The notes under the pieces: generated by a model
Database searches by the model: none
Told to the model about the DNA's origin: nothing
Seen by the model: only the letters and a program-made list of their open reading frames with translations
Program-made: the position numbers and the translations under genes
Assembly (NCBI RefSeq): GCF_000504165.1
Contig: NZ_KI632505.1
Span: 248,001-312,000, forward strand
Origin: Bacillus sp. FJAT-14578
Lineage (GTDB): Bacteria; Bacillota; Bacilli; Bacillales; Bacillaceae_H
Reading direction: 5' to 3'
Length of the DNA: 64,000 bases
In this document: positions 43,550 to 51,708 of the stretch, piece after piece
Layout of the letters: each line of letters opens with the position of its first letter
Numbering within the stretch: position 1 is the stretch's first letter

Positions 43550-43800
43550 TTCTCTGCACCAAGCGCTTGCTTAGCCATGGCTGCAAATTCATCCGAACCG
43601 GATTTTATCGCAAATTCAGCAATGGCAAGGGGTAGAATGACGCCATTTCCACAATATGCTCGAACATCGAAGACCATACATAGCCGCCCGCTTTTTCATA
43701 TTCATGAATTAATTTTTCAGCGCCGCTTCCCCGAGTGCAGATAAATGTCGGAAGCTTTTCTCCTACTAAATCAAGAGTGCCGTATGGCCAACTTCCTTTT
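43550..43800 (-). pseudogene. Frameshifted gene fragment
   Basis: Minus-strand translation gives WPYGTLDLVGEKLPTFIC, TRGSGAEKLIHEYEKAGG, YVWSSMFEHIVE, then a frame change into GVILPLAIAEFAIKSGSDEF, AAMAKQALGAEK and a stop. The two parts read continuously as one protein if a single base is added or removed near 43660. No start codon or 5' half is present. I do not recognise the family. It looks like the 3' half of a decayed metabolic gene. Confidence 0.6.
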
Positions 43801-44419
43801 CATTCTTTTTCCTTACAAGCCTGCCTAAAACCATCACAGCTAAAAAAACACAGACAATCTTCCTGTGTTTAAGTAAACGGAAAAGAATACCACTAAAAAA
43901 GCCAATAAAGATCATTGCCATCTTTACCGGTGATAAAGGGTCTTGTTATGAAGGGTGCCGGCTCTCATTCTCCTAAAATCATGATGTCCAGACCATAGAA
44001 AAAATCGCAAAAGTTCCGATGTTTTTCCGCCATGATGAAGAATCGCAGCCTTTACATTTCATATCCATATTTTCTATTTTTAAAGACGACAAAAAGAGGG
44101 TAGAATCGTCCCCCCCTCTTTTACCGAATATCGCAAAATGAGGCTTCCTTAAAAATAGGCAGACCAATCCCGTTTACTCTACACTGCAGGCAGAGTCTTG
44201 AACGTATTTAATTAACGGTTCAAAGTTTGGAATCGAAGTCTACAAAATGCCACAAGGAAACCCTCCGTTCTTTTAAAGTTATGATTATCTTAACATAAAA
44301 GATAAAATTTGGAAACAAAATGGATAAAAAAAACCATACCTATAAAAAACCTGTCAGTTCGTTTACCGACAGGCTCCCTTTCCCATTCAATGAATCTGTT
44401 CAATATCCAATAACCGTTT
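43801..44419. other. Decayed intergenic stretch
   Basis: About 600 bases with no intact frame; short translated pieces lack starts and ribosome binding sites. A hairpin CCTGTCAG...CCGACAGG (about 44350-44373) may be the old terminator of the MFS remnant. Confidence 0.45.
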
Positions 44420-44614
44420 TTACACTCGCTCCAGATTTACTGACGTTTCTTTCTGATGAGAACGCTTTTGCCAAATAATCGTTGTGCACAACGTCAGAAC
44501 GAGGAGAACGAGACCCAAAATGAATGGATAGATAATCTTCACATCATATAACATTCCGGCAAGTGTAGGCCCTAATACATTTCCGATACTCATATATGCA
44601 TTATTCATCCCCAT
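44420..44614 (-). pseudogene. 3' remnant of an MFS transporter gene
   Basis: 64 codons encoding MGMNNAYMSIGNVLGPTLAG, MLYDVKIIYPFILGLVLLVL and a polar tail. This is the usual last two helices of a twelve-helix MFS drug exporter (N...GxxxGPxxAGxLYD motif of helix 11). The preceding bases do not continue the frame, so the first about 330 residues are missing. The apparent ATG is internal to the original gene. Confidence 0.75.
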
Positions 44615-44682
44615 GGCGAATACATTTCACGCCATCTTCACGAAATGAAATGTCCCTCATTCTCCGCACGTAAAAGGCGCTC

Positions 44683-45099
44683 TTAATACGTCAAGCTTCC
44701 CGCTACCACTAACCCAACAACAATACCCGCCGCAAAGAGGCTGAAGCCGATCGCCGTATTTCCTTCCTCGACTTGTTTCGCCAGACTCGTCTTCGGCGTT
44801 AAAATGTACTCGATGATCCAATAGGCCACCACTTGTGTCACAATTCCGATCAAGCCCCAAATGAACGCATCAAGCAAACTGACACTGCCGCCCCACACCG
44901 TATATAATACGATACCAAGACCGATCATTTTCCCCCACAGCTTTAAAGCTACGGCGATGTTCCCTTCTTTTATGAGCTGGCGTTCCGAAAACTTCGTCGT
45001 AAACGCAAAAGCGACCAATCCGAGCAAAATTAAAATGAAGCCCGTTCCTACATGCGCTAAAAAATTTAGAAAACTCTCTGAAGAAATAAAATCCATCAT
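44683..45099 (-). CDS. DUF350 (YjfL-like) membrane protein
   Basis: 138 residues with four membrane helices, the standard DUF350 form. Motifs: FTTKFSERQLIKEGNIAVAL after helix 1 and VEEGNTAIGFSLFAAGIVVG before the last helix, an internal duplication of EGNxAxA/GxS. Its ATG overlaps the stop of the glutathionylspermidine-synthase-like gene (ATGA). DUF350 proteins recur next to YjfC-type ATP-grasp genes in enterobacteria (yjfL). Function is unknown. It is the last gene of the operon that starts at 47160. Confidence 0.88.
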   Translation of the reverse strand: MMDFISSESFLNFLAHVGTGFILILLGLVAFAFTTKFSERQLIKEGNIAVALKLWGKMIGLGIVLYTVWGGSVSLLDAFIWGLIGIVTQVVAYWIIEYILTPKTSLAKQVEEGNTAIGFSLFAAGIVVGLVVAGSLTY

Positions 45100-46379
45100 T
45101 GTTCCTCCTCTTTGTCCATGCCAATCGGCAAGAAATATGACTCATTATCTGTAATCTGTCTTCCCGCCCGGACGCCGACCGCACTTACCCGGCCGTTCAC
45201 GTAAAAGCACCCGTACATATAGCGGACGTCTTTTTCTCCTTGTTCCGTTTGAATCACCGTTTCGGGGAGCTCAATAAATTGCTGATAAACGGGCAAAGCA
45301 TCTTTGTACGTTTTATGGATATCCTCAGCCTTTTTCTCACCTGTTGCTTCATAGATTTCGACCGTATCCCCTTCTCGTCCGAACGAAGGTTTTTTGACGT
45401 AAGCCATCCCCTGCTGCAAAAACACATCCTCATCGAGATACGTCGGCAAAAAGTATGTATGAATCCAAGAGTGTTCTTCTGCGGTGTAAAAGGGATGATT
45501 TTCTTCATGAAGCCCCCAGATGAGTGCCATCACCGCTTTGGACTGCAGCAAAAAGGCAGACGGAGGGTTCAACACGGCCAACTCCTTCTCTTCGACAAGC
45601 CGCATCAGCAATTGGCCTACCTTTTCTTTCGTAATCGGATCTTCATCATCCACAAGATGCTCGATTGGATATGTCTGGCGGTATAACACATCGATTTTTT
45701 CTCCATCGCGGTCATAAAGCCCGCGCTCTGCTATGATTTCCCCGTTCTCCATAATCGGTTCAGATACGATGCGCAGCTGATCAAGACTCATATATTGGCT
45801 GTTCCATCCATATAACTCCCTTAAATATAACGTTGTGAGACGATCTTCGTCATGGTTACCGTGTGAGGCAAAGACAATATTGGGCGTTTTTCTTTTTCCA
45901 AGCGAGAAAAACGCGGATTTGACCGCTTCTTGAACCGCCTCCCGCAGTTGTTGTTCACACCCCTCGTTCGGGTTACGAAGCCCCCAAGCTTTACATACCT
46001 CCCCATTCACAAAAAACGTTTCCTTGATGAAAGTCGGAGTGTCCGCATTGATTTCCAGCAGCTTCACCTGCTCCTCTGTGACGACTAAATCAAGGCGCGC
46101 AATGACGCTTTCAAGAGGAATAATGTGAAGGCGGATAAAACGGAGTGATTCCGGCGGAAACCCGAGCTGAAGCAATGTCCCGTCATCAAGCTGGCGAAGC
46201 AGCGGCGCGGTTTTGTAGAGAATATGGCCGATGCGCTCCGTCGCACTCCGAATACGATATACCGCTTCGGGGGTCTCCTTTTTCACATCCCACAAGGCGT
46301 ACTCCATCCCATGCAAATCGTGCCAAAATTCTTCAATTCGTTCATAAAATCGCTGTCTTTCCTGACGATGCGCATTCAT
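45096..46379 (-). CDS. Glutathionylspermidine-synthase-like ATP-grasp ligase (YgiC/YjfC type)
   Basis: 427 residues. The N-terminal half contains the characteristic LLEINADTPTFIKETFFVNG and GNHDEDRLTTLYLRELYGW; the C-terminal half shows the ATP-grasp elements NPPSAFLLQSKAVMALIWGL, YVKKPSFGREGDTVEIYE and YMYGCFYVNGRVSAVGVRAG. The amidase domain of true glutathionylspermidine synthase is absent, as in E. coli YgiC and YjfC. Predicted to ligate a carboxylate to an amine, perhaps a polyamine or a peptide. It starts directly after the stop of the lipoprotein gene and overlaps the DUF350 gene; the three are surely coexpressed. Confidence 0.9.
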   Translation of the reverse strand: MNAHRQERQRFYERIEEFWHDLHGMEYALWDVKKETPEAVYRIRSATERIGHILYKTAPLLRQLDDGTLLQLGFPPESLRFIRLHIIPLESVIARLDLVVTEEQVKLLEINADTPTFIKETFFVNGEVCKAWGLRNPNEGCEQQLREAVQEAVKSAFFSLGKRKTPNIVFASHGNHDEDRLTTLYLRELYGWNSQYMSLDQLRIVSEPIMENGEIIAERGLYDRDGEKIDVLYRQTYPIEHLVDDEDPITKEKVGQLLMRLVEEKELAVLNPPSAFLLQSKAVMALIWGLHEENHPFYTAEEHSWIHTYFLPTYLDEDVFLQQGMAYVKKPSFGREGDTVEIYEATGEKKAEDIHKTYKDALPVYQQFIELPETVIQTEQGEKDVRYMYGCFYVNGRVSAVGVRAGRQITDNESYFLPIGMDKEEEQ

Positions 46380-46685
46380 TTATCCGCCAAACCCGCCTTT
46401 TGTTCCGCTTCCGATTCCCGATTTATATTGTTTGGAATAGGATTGATAAATGGAACTGCTTTTCAATGCTTTTTTATTGGAATAGAAGCTGCCGCCGTGA
46501 TAATAGCTGCCATGGTAAGAAGAGTGACTGTCATCACAGTAATACGTTCCCGTTTCCTTATCCCAGTCCCAATCATCACAATCATACCCTGTCGGTTCGG
46601 GCGGACGGTTTTGGCCGCATGCCGCTAATGAAGTAACGAGTGCAGCGGTCAACACCCCCGTCATCATTTTCTTTGTCTTGTTCAA
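46380..46685 (-). CDS. Small Cys/Tyr/Ser/Gly-rich lipoprotein
   Basis: 101 residues: lipoprotein signal with lipobox LAAC (20-23), then GYDCDDWDWDKETGTYYCDD with two further cysteines, a His/Tyr/Ser/Gly-rich stretch (SHSSYHGSYYHGGSFYS) and a GGFGG end. It occupies the place that DUF1190 lipoproteins (YjfM, YgiB) hold next to YjfC/YgiC in enterobacteria, and shares the Cys- and Tyr/Gly/Ser-rich tail style. Direct homology is unproven. The Gly-rich tail could be the peptide substrate of the adjacent ligase. Its stop abuts the ligase start codon. Confidence 0.75.
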   Translation of the reverse strand: MNKTKKMMTGVLTAALVTSLAACGQNRPPEPTGYDCDDWDWDKETGTYYCDDSHSSYHGSYYHGGSFYSNKKALKSSSIYQSYSKQYKSGIGSGTKGGFGG

Positions 46686-46707
46686 TGTGGATCCCCTCTC
46701 CTTATGT

Positions 46708-47160
46708 TCAAATCGTATAACCGGTCGGTGTTACATATAGGACATACGCTTTACGGTCTTCATCCATTTCCGCCGAATCCCGCTCCCATTCTTTTCCGTG
46801 ATAATATGTGTACACACTTCCGATCGTGCTTAACACATCGAGATGGTTCGTCACATATTCAGACGTAATGAGCGGGTGGCCTTTTCGTGCATCCAGTTCA
46901 CGAATTTCAAGCTTGATCCCCTGCGGCCGTTCTTCTTTCTCAACCAATCCGTCCTCGTACACTTCAAGGTAAATGATGAATAATTCATCTTCGATTGCGG
47001 ACGAAAGCTGCTTATATGTCACGCCTTCTTTCACAAAGAATTCGCATTCCCTCCGCGCCAAAATTTGCTCTAGTTCGATGTCCGGATAATGATAAATCGG
47101 AACGAATTGTTCCGGCCCTTTTTGCAGGCGATATTCCAAGACAGCTGATCGAAATTTCAT
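46708..47160 (-). CDS. Unrecognised 150-residue cytosolic protein, first gene of the ligase operon
   Basis: 150 residues, acidic, with no signal or membrane segment. The start MKFRSAVLEYRLQKGPEQFVPI and the middle EDELFIIYLEVYEDGLVEKEERP suggest an alpha/beta fold; the end reads AYVLYVTPTGYTI. I do not recognise a family. It is 22 bases from the lipoprotein gene and is preceded by a sigma-W-like promoter, so it belongs to the system. It occupies the position that YjfK-type proteins have in enterobacterial loci, but no similarity is claimed. AAGGGAGAGAG precedes the start. Confidence 0.7.
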   Translation of the reverse strand: MKFRSAVLEYRLQKGPEQFVPIYHYPDIELEQILARRECEFFVKEGVTYKQLSSAIEDELFIIYLEVYEDGLVEKEERPQGIKLEIRELDARKGHPLITSEYVTNHLDVLSTIGSVYTYYHGKEWERDSAEMDEDRKAYVLYVTPTGYTI

Positions 47161-47195
47161 GGCTCTCTCCCTTTTCTGTTTGTTCCTTCAATATG

Positions 47196-47222
47196 TACGC
47201 TCAAATATCCCGAAATGTTTCA
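47196..47222 (-). promoter_or_regulatory. Sigma-W-like promoter of the ligase operon
   Basis: On the minus strand TGAAAC (47222-47217), 17 bases, CGTA (47199-47196), about 35 bases before the first start codon. Sigma-W promoters of Bacillus read TGAAAC-N16-CGTA; the elements are perfect, the spacer one base long. Sigma-W governs the cell-envelope stress response, including SPFH genes. Confidence 0.55.
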
Positions 47223-47426
47223 TATTTTTGTAAAAAATGAAGTCATTTTTTATTTTCGCGACTTATTTCTTATATCTTTATTAGAAGCAGTATACTTCCA
47301 TCGGCTATTCTACCATATTTTCAACGCCTTATCGGACGCACTTTCTTCTAGGAAAAATTAACAAATAGAAAAACGTGATTGTTCCATCCGTCTCTAATGG
47401 ACCATAAAAACTAATTTTCCAATAAA

Positions 47427-47530
47427 AGACCCCGTCACGAAATCCCTGATTTTAAGGGAATTTTAGGACGGGGCCTTTTATGAGAATGACCCAAAAGGGC
47501 TGATTTTGGCCTTTTGGGTCATCCTTGTTT
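47427..47530 (-). terminator. Double-hairpin terminator repeat between the SPFH and ligase operons
   Basis: Hairpin 1: CCCCGTC...GACGGGG with inner CCCT/AGGG pairing (47430-47473). Hairpin 2: ATGACCCAAAAGGGC with GCCTTTTGGGTCAT (47486-47522), then TTGTTTTT. Plan and sequence match the element at 39997-40096 and, for hairpin 2, 716-757. Confidence 0.75.
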
Positions 47531-47532
47531 TT

Positions 47533-47694
47533 CTATTCCTTCTTTTTGCCTAACTTCCCCTCACGCTTGGCGGCTTCTTTCAATAAAAATTCGATGTGTC
47601 CATTGACGCTTCGAAACTCATCTTGTGCCCAACGTTCTATCACTTTATAAAGTTCCGGATCGATGCGCAGAGGAAAACTTTTTTTCTTCGCCAT
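47533..47694 (-). CDS. Ribbon-helix-helix (Arc/CopG-like) small protein, 53 residues
   Basis: A 53-codon frame beginning MAKKKSFPLRIDPELYKVIE and continuing RWAQDEFRSVNGHIEFLLKE, a classical ribbon (KSFPLRID) followed by two helices, as in Arc-type DNA-binding proteins. The tail is basic. It starts two bases after the stop of the SPFH gene, indicating coupled translation. Such RHH proteins are commonly encoded next to this type of SPFH gene in Bacilli; autoregulation is possible. Confidence 0.82.
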   Translation of the reverse strand: MAKKKSFPLRIDPELYKVIERWAQDEFRSVNGHIEFLLKEAAKREGKLGKKKE

Positions 47695-47696
47695 TT

Positions 47697-48548
47697 TTAA
47701 TATAAGCTTCCTGTATTGACGACCGGCTGTGTACCGCGGTCAGAAATGATGGACACCATGATGTTATTGACCATGTTCACTTTACGCTCGTCATCAAGCT
47801 CGAGCGTTCCGTCCCGCTCAAGCTGTTCCACCGCCATTTGCGCCATCGTCACAGCTCCTTCTACAATTTTCTTTCGGGCAGACAAGATGGCCGATGCCTG
47901 CTGACGCTGAAGCATGGCACTCGCGATTTCGGTTGAATAGGCCAAGTGTGTCAGACGAGCTTCCATCACTTCCACTCCCGCGACCTGCAAGCGGTCCTGA
48001 AGCTCCCGTGCCAATTCATTTGCCACTTCATCCGCATTTCCTCTCAGCGTCAGCTCGACATCTTCAAGGGTATCGTACGGATATTTCGTCGCGACATGGC
48101 GGATGGCCGTCTCGCTTTGAATCTCGACAAATTCTTCATAATGATCCACATCAAAAATGGCTTTTGCTGAATCCACTACTTTAAACACAATAACCGCGGC
48201 GATTTCGATCGGGTTTCCTTCGACATCGTTCACTTTCAGCTTTTTGCTGTTGAAGTTGCGAACACGTAAGGAAACGGTTTTTCGAATGGTAAACGGTGTC
48301 GTTAAAAACATGCCGCTGTCACGAATCGTGCCTAAATACTGGCCGAAAAAGATGACGACTTGTGCCTGGTTCGGCTGCACGATTGTGATGCCGCTTGCAA
48401 GGATGACGACAGCAAGAATAAACGGAACACCGATGATGAACTGCTGCTGTACGAAAAAGAATGCCCCTGCACCAGCAGACAGCAAAACAACAAGTATTCC
48501 CATGAAGCCGTTCACATACCACGCTTTTCGTTCCTTCATGGCTTCCAC
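47697..48548 (-). CDS. SPFH (band 7/stomatin-like) membrane protein
   Basis: 283 residues. Two hydrophobic segments near the N-terminus (about 12-30 and 38-58) precede an SPFH domain (about 65-240) with NQAQVVIFFGQYLGTIRDSG, VNDVEGNPIEIAAVIVFKV, ATKYPYDTLEDVELTLRGNA and VEVMEARLTHLAYSTEIASA. The C-terminal helix EQLERDGTLELDDERKVNMV closes the protein. SPFH proteins oligomerise into membrane-bound scaffolds; in Bacillus they act in envelope stress and membrane fluidity. AAATGAGGTGGAAGCC precedes the start. Its operon ends with the RHH gene and a double-hairpin terminator. Confidence 0.9.
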   Translation of the reverse strand: MEAMKERKAWYVNGFMGILVVLLSAGAGAFFFVQQQFIIGVPFILAVVILASGITIVQPNQAQVVIFFGQYLGTIRDSGMFLTTPFTIRKTVSLRVRNFNSKKLKVNDVEGNPIEIAAVIVFKVVDSAKAIFDVDHYEEFVEIQSETAIRHVATKYPYDTLEDVELTLRGNADEVANELARELQDRLQVAGVEVMEARLTHLAYSTEIASAMLQRQQASAILSARKKIVEGAVTMAQMAVEQLERDGTLELDDERKVNMVNNIMVSIISDRGTQPVVNTGSLY

Positions 48549-48762
48549 CTCATTTTCATATCTTATTTATATTAAAATGATATCACTTTTGTTTAAATAT
48601 GGAAATAGATTTCCGCAATTTTTATTTATGTTTTTTCGACATTCGAAGCATTTTATTAATAAAGCAAATATTTTTATGAAGAAAATTGTAAATTCACCCC
48701 AAATACTTTAAAATCAAATTTTTCCACCCATTTTAAATTTTAAAAAAATTTCGAAATCATTA

Positions 48763-48791
48763 TTGACAACTAACGTTTTCGACAATATACT
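48763..48791 (+). promoter_or_regulatory. Sigma-A promoter of the APC permease gene
   Basis: TTGACA (48763-48768), 17 bases, TATACT (48786-48791). Confidence 0.8.
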
Positions 48792-48855
48792 ACATAAAGC
48801 AACAAGTGAAATTTAACGCTTTGATTGATAAAAGCATTGCAGGAGGAAATAAACA

Positions 48856-50250
48856 ATGAGTTCGTTATTGAGGAAAAAATCGATTACAGATATGATTCAG
48901 CAAAGTAAGCAAAAGTCACTGAACCGCTCACTCAGTGCGTTTGATTTAACTTTGCTTGGTATAGGCGCCATCATCGGAACTGGCATTTTCGTTCTGACCG
49001 GTGTCGTAGCAGCGGAAAGCGCCGGTCCTGCTCTTATCATCTCCTTTATCATGTCAGGTCTTGCTTGTGCATTTGCTGCCTTTTGTTACGCAGAGTTCGC
49101 TTCAACCGTTCCGATTTCTGGAAGCGTCTATACGTACACATACGCAACACTTGGCGAAATTTTCGCTTTCTTGATTGGCTGGGATTTAATGCTGGAATAT
49201 TTACTGGCCACATCAGCGGTGGCAACCGGTTGGTCAGCCTATTTTCAATCATTGTTAAAAGGATTCGGCCTTGAGCTTCCGGCTGTTATTTCATCCGCAC
49301 CAGGTGCGGGACAAGGCGGCTTGATCAACTTGCCGGCTGTTTTGATCATTCTTTTAATTACAGCTCTATTAAGTAAAGGGATTCGCGAAAGCGCCCGTGT
49401 CAATAACATCATGGTTTTTGTCAAACTAGCGGTTATCATCGCTTTCATTGCAGCAGGTATTGGCTATGTGAAGCCGGAAAACTGGCAGCCATTTATGCCA
49501 TTCGGCTTTGAAGGGGTTGTAACGGGAGCCGCAACGGTTTTCTTCGCTTATATCGGATTTGATGCTGTCGCTACAGCGGCTGAAGAGGTTAAACGCCCGC
49601 AGCGTGATGTACCGCTTGGAATTGTCACTTCTCTTGTGATTTGTACGATTCTTTACATCGCTGTTTCATTGATCCTGACGGGGATGGTTCCGTACACGCA
49701 GTTAAACGTGGCGGACCCTGTATCTTTCGCTCTTTCTTTCGTTGGCCAAGATCGTTTGGCAGGCTTCATTTCGGTTGGAGCGATTACGGGAATCACAACG
49801 GTATTATTGGTTATGCTGTATGCGCAAGTTCGTATTTCATATGCAATGAGCCGTGATGGCTTACTGCCAAAAGGATTGTCAACGGTTCACCAAAAGTTCC
49901 AAACCCCTTTCAAAAACACATGGGTGACAGGCTTCATCGGGGCAGGGATCGCTGGATTTGTCGACTTGACGACATTGGCGCATTTAGTCAACATGGGAAC
50001 ATTGGCAGCTTTCACCCTTATCTCTATCGCTGTCATCGTCATGAGAAAAACACACCCGAACTTGGAACGTGCATTCAAAGTACCGTTCGTTCCGGTATTG
50101 CCGGCTATCAGTGCTCTCTTCTGCTTATACTTAATGAGCAGTCTGCCGGCCATCACATGGATTTCGTTCTTCATCTGGATCGGCATCGGAGTTCTTGTGT
50201 ACTTCGGTTATGCGAGAAAGAACAGTAAATTAAACAGGGAAAATGTTTAA
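48856..50250 (+). CDS. APC-family (CAT-type) amino acid permease
   Basis: 464 residues with twelve predicted helices. Diagnostic motifs: SLSAFDLTLLGIGAIIGTGI followed by FVLTG in helix 1, CYAEFASTVPISGSVYTYTY in helix 3, VFFAYIGFDAVATAAEEVKR in helix 6 and the family signature RPQRDVPLGIV. It is closest to the cationic amino acid transporter subgroup (YfnA and the Geobacillus ApcT-like proteins). Imports an amino acid, probably proton-coupled. AGGAGG and a consensus promoter precede it; a strong terminator follows. Confidence 0.93.
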   Translation: MSSLLRKKSITDMIQQSKQKSLNRSLSAFDLTLLGIGAIIGTGIFVLTGVVAAESAGPALIISFIMSGLACAFAAFCYAEFASTVPISGSVYTYTYATLGEIFAFLIGWDLMLEYLLATSAVATGWSAYFQSLLKGFGLELPAVISSAPGAGQGGLINLPAVLIILLITALLSKGIRESARVNNIMVFVKLAVIIAFIAAGIGYVKPENWQPFMPFGFEGVVTGAATVFFAYIGFDAVATAAEEVKRPQRDVPLGIVTSLVICTILYIAVSLILTGMVPYTQLNVADPVSFALSFVGQDRLAGFISVGAITGITTVLLVMLYAQVRISYAMSRDGLLPKGLSTVHQKFQTPFKNTWVTGFIGAGIAGFVDLTTLAHLVNMGTLAAFTLISIAVIVMRKTHPNLERAFKVPFVPVLPAISALFCLYLMSSLPAITWISFFIWIGIGVLVYFGYARKNSKLNRENV

Positions 50251-50270
50251 ACCACAGAACAAGTATCATA

Positions 50271-50324
50271 CTAAAAGAGGGTATCCAAGCCATATAAAAC
50301 ATATGGCCGGATACCCTCTTTCAG
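50271..50324. terminator. Bidirectional terminator
   Basis: AAAGAGGGTATCC...GCCATAT pairs with ATATGGC...GGATACCCTCTTT, between convergent genes (APC permease and gerB of operon 2). Confidence 0.85.
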
Positions 50325-50409
50325 TTGAATGCGTTCTTTGACTTTCGGCTTCTCCTTGTTACTTTTTGCTCCTCAAAAACGAAAGCATTCACTTGAAGCT
50401 CTAATACCA

Positions 50410-51510
50410 TCAGCCTGCTTCCATTCCTTTACGCTTTCTCTTTCTGACCATAGCAATCACCAATAAAAATAGGGGAATGATCGTTTGCACCAAAGGTCCG
50501 TAAAAAGGGAATGCAATGACATCAAAACGATTGAGTTCCATCACGTTAGGATATGACCAAAAGCTAAACTCTACAATCAGGATTCCTAAAGGCCATACGA
50601 TGGAGCGATAGTCTGAGAGATTCAGCCACTGGGCGGTACTCAGCGCTGCCGCATAATAAAAAACGGAAATTTTGATAAACGCCCCCAATATCCAAACAGC
50701 CATTGTAATGGACTCCAAATGCTCGAAAAAATCAGCCAGACTGATATATCGGCCAGCGTTCATTAAAGGATAAACCTTTGTGGCTGTCGTTGCCCCCAGT
50801 ACAAAAAGAACCGTTAAGTTCACCACAATTAACGTCGCCATCACTGCAAAAACAGTGATCATTCCATATTTTCTGCCATTTTTCACATCGGTTAAAAATG
50901 GCAGAAAAAAAATAATGAGAAAGAATTCCGTGAACCATCCATTCGGCACGATCGCGCCTTTCATTGAAGGCATCATTCCGCTGCCTAATACCGGGAAGAC
51001 ATTCTTAAACTCAAAATCGGGACTCAATAAAACGATTAAGATGATAAGCGGAAAGATAAAAGCGGGAAAAAAGAATTCAGAAAGTCTCCCCAACACTTCT
51101 ACACCGCCGCGTACGGCCAATGCACAAAGAAGAAGCATAGATGCAATGATGACGCTGATCGGGGTATTGACGAGGAAGGAATCTACAACAAATTCTCCAT
51201 AGCTCCTGGCAAGCTGTCCTGTAAGTTGTATATAAAAAAACACGTATAAAAAACCGAGAACTTTCCCCCCAGCCCGTCCAATAATCTGTTCACTGTATTG
51301 GATAACTGTTTGCTTCGGATAAAGCTTGTGTAACTGATAGGCGATATACACGGTTACATATCCTATTAAGGATGCCCAAACGGGAGAAAGCCATAAATCA
51401 TTTTTGGCATATTTCGCCGTAATACTTGGAACGGTAAGAATAGCGGTAGCCACAATGGTCGGATACATCATCATGGCCATCTGAAGGGATGAAATTTTTC
51501 CTTTTTCCAT
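50410..51510 (-). CDS. GerB-family germinant receptor subunit (operon 2)
   Basis: 366 residues from ATG 51510, preceded by AAAAGGGGGAAG; the frame extends 19 codons upstream into the repeat and is not used. Ten membrane helices, starting MEKGKISSLQMAMMMYPTIV, a typical GerB beginning. It is the last gene of operon 2 (order A-C-D-B) and is separated from the D gene by about 200 bases that contain a dispersed palindromic repeat. Same predicted role as the operon 1 B subunit: ligand recognition in the inner spore membrane. Confidence 0.92.
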   Translation of the reverse strand: MEKGKISSLQMAMMMYPTIVATAILTVPSITAKYAKNDLWLSPVWASLIGYVTVYIAYQLHKLYPKQTVIQYSEQIIGRAGGKVLGFLYVFFYIQLTGQLARSYGEFVVDSFLVNTPISVIIASMLLLCALAVRGGVEVLGRLSEFFFPAFIFPLIILIVLLSPDFEFKNVFPVLGSGMMPSMKGAIVPNGWFTEFFLIIFFLPFLTDVKNGRKYGMITVFAVMATLIVVNLTVLFVLGATTATKVYPLMNAGRYISLADFFEHLESITMAVWILGAFIKISVFYYAAALSTAQWLNLSDYRSIVWPLGILIVEFSFWSYPNVMELNRFDVIAFPFYGPLVQTIIPLFLLVIAMVRKRKRKGMEAG

Positions 51511-51536
51511 TTTCTTCCCCCTTTTCGTAATATTAG

Positions 51537-51651
51537 AAAAGCGCAAGGCGCCCGTAATCGCCGACAAGCATAAGACGAGCGCTGGCTGATAAGCTTTTTG
51601 CCCTCAGAAGCGATTGGCTAGACCCAAGAGCCGATGGCGCCTGGAGCTAGA
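51537..51651. repeat. Dispersed palindromic repeat (copy 2), inside receptor operon 2
   Basis: Starts AAAAGCGCAAGGCGCC, contains CGACAAGCATAAGACGAGC and GGCTAGACCCAAGAG (exactly shared with 39824-39942) and ends GGCGCCTGGAGCTAGA. It lies between the D and B genes of the operon, so the polycistronic RNA would carry its hairpin. Confidence 0.75.
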
Positions 51652-51708
51652 CAACGGTACTAGTCGAAAATGATTACTTTCTAATAACATAAACAAAATC
51701 ATGGGCAT

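Noticed and set aside
46145..46636. 163-codon plus-strand frame opposite the ligase and lipoprotein genes
   Set aside because: Antisense shadow with His/Arg-rich composition and no start signal.
48157..48711. 184-codon plus-strand frame opposite the SPFH gene
   Set aside because: Antisense to a well-supported gene and lacking a ribosome binding site.
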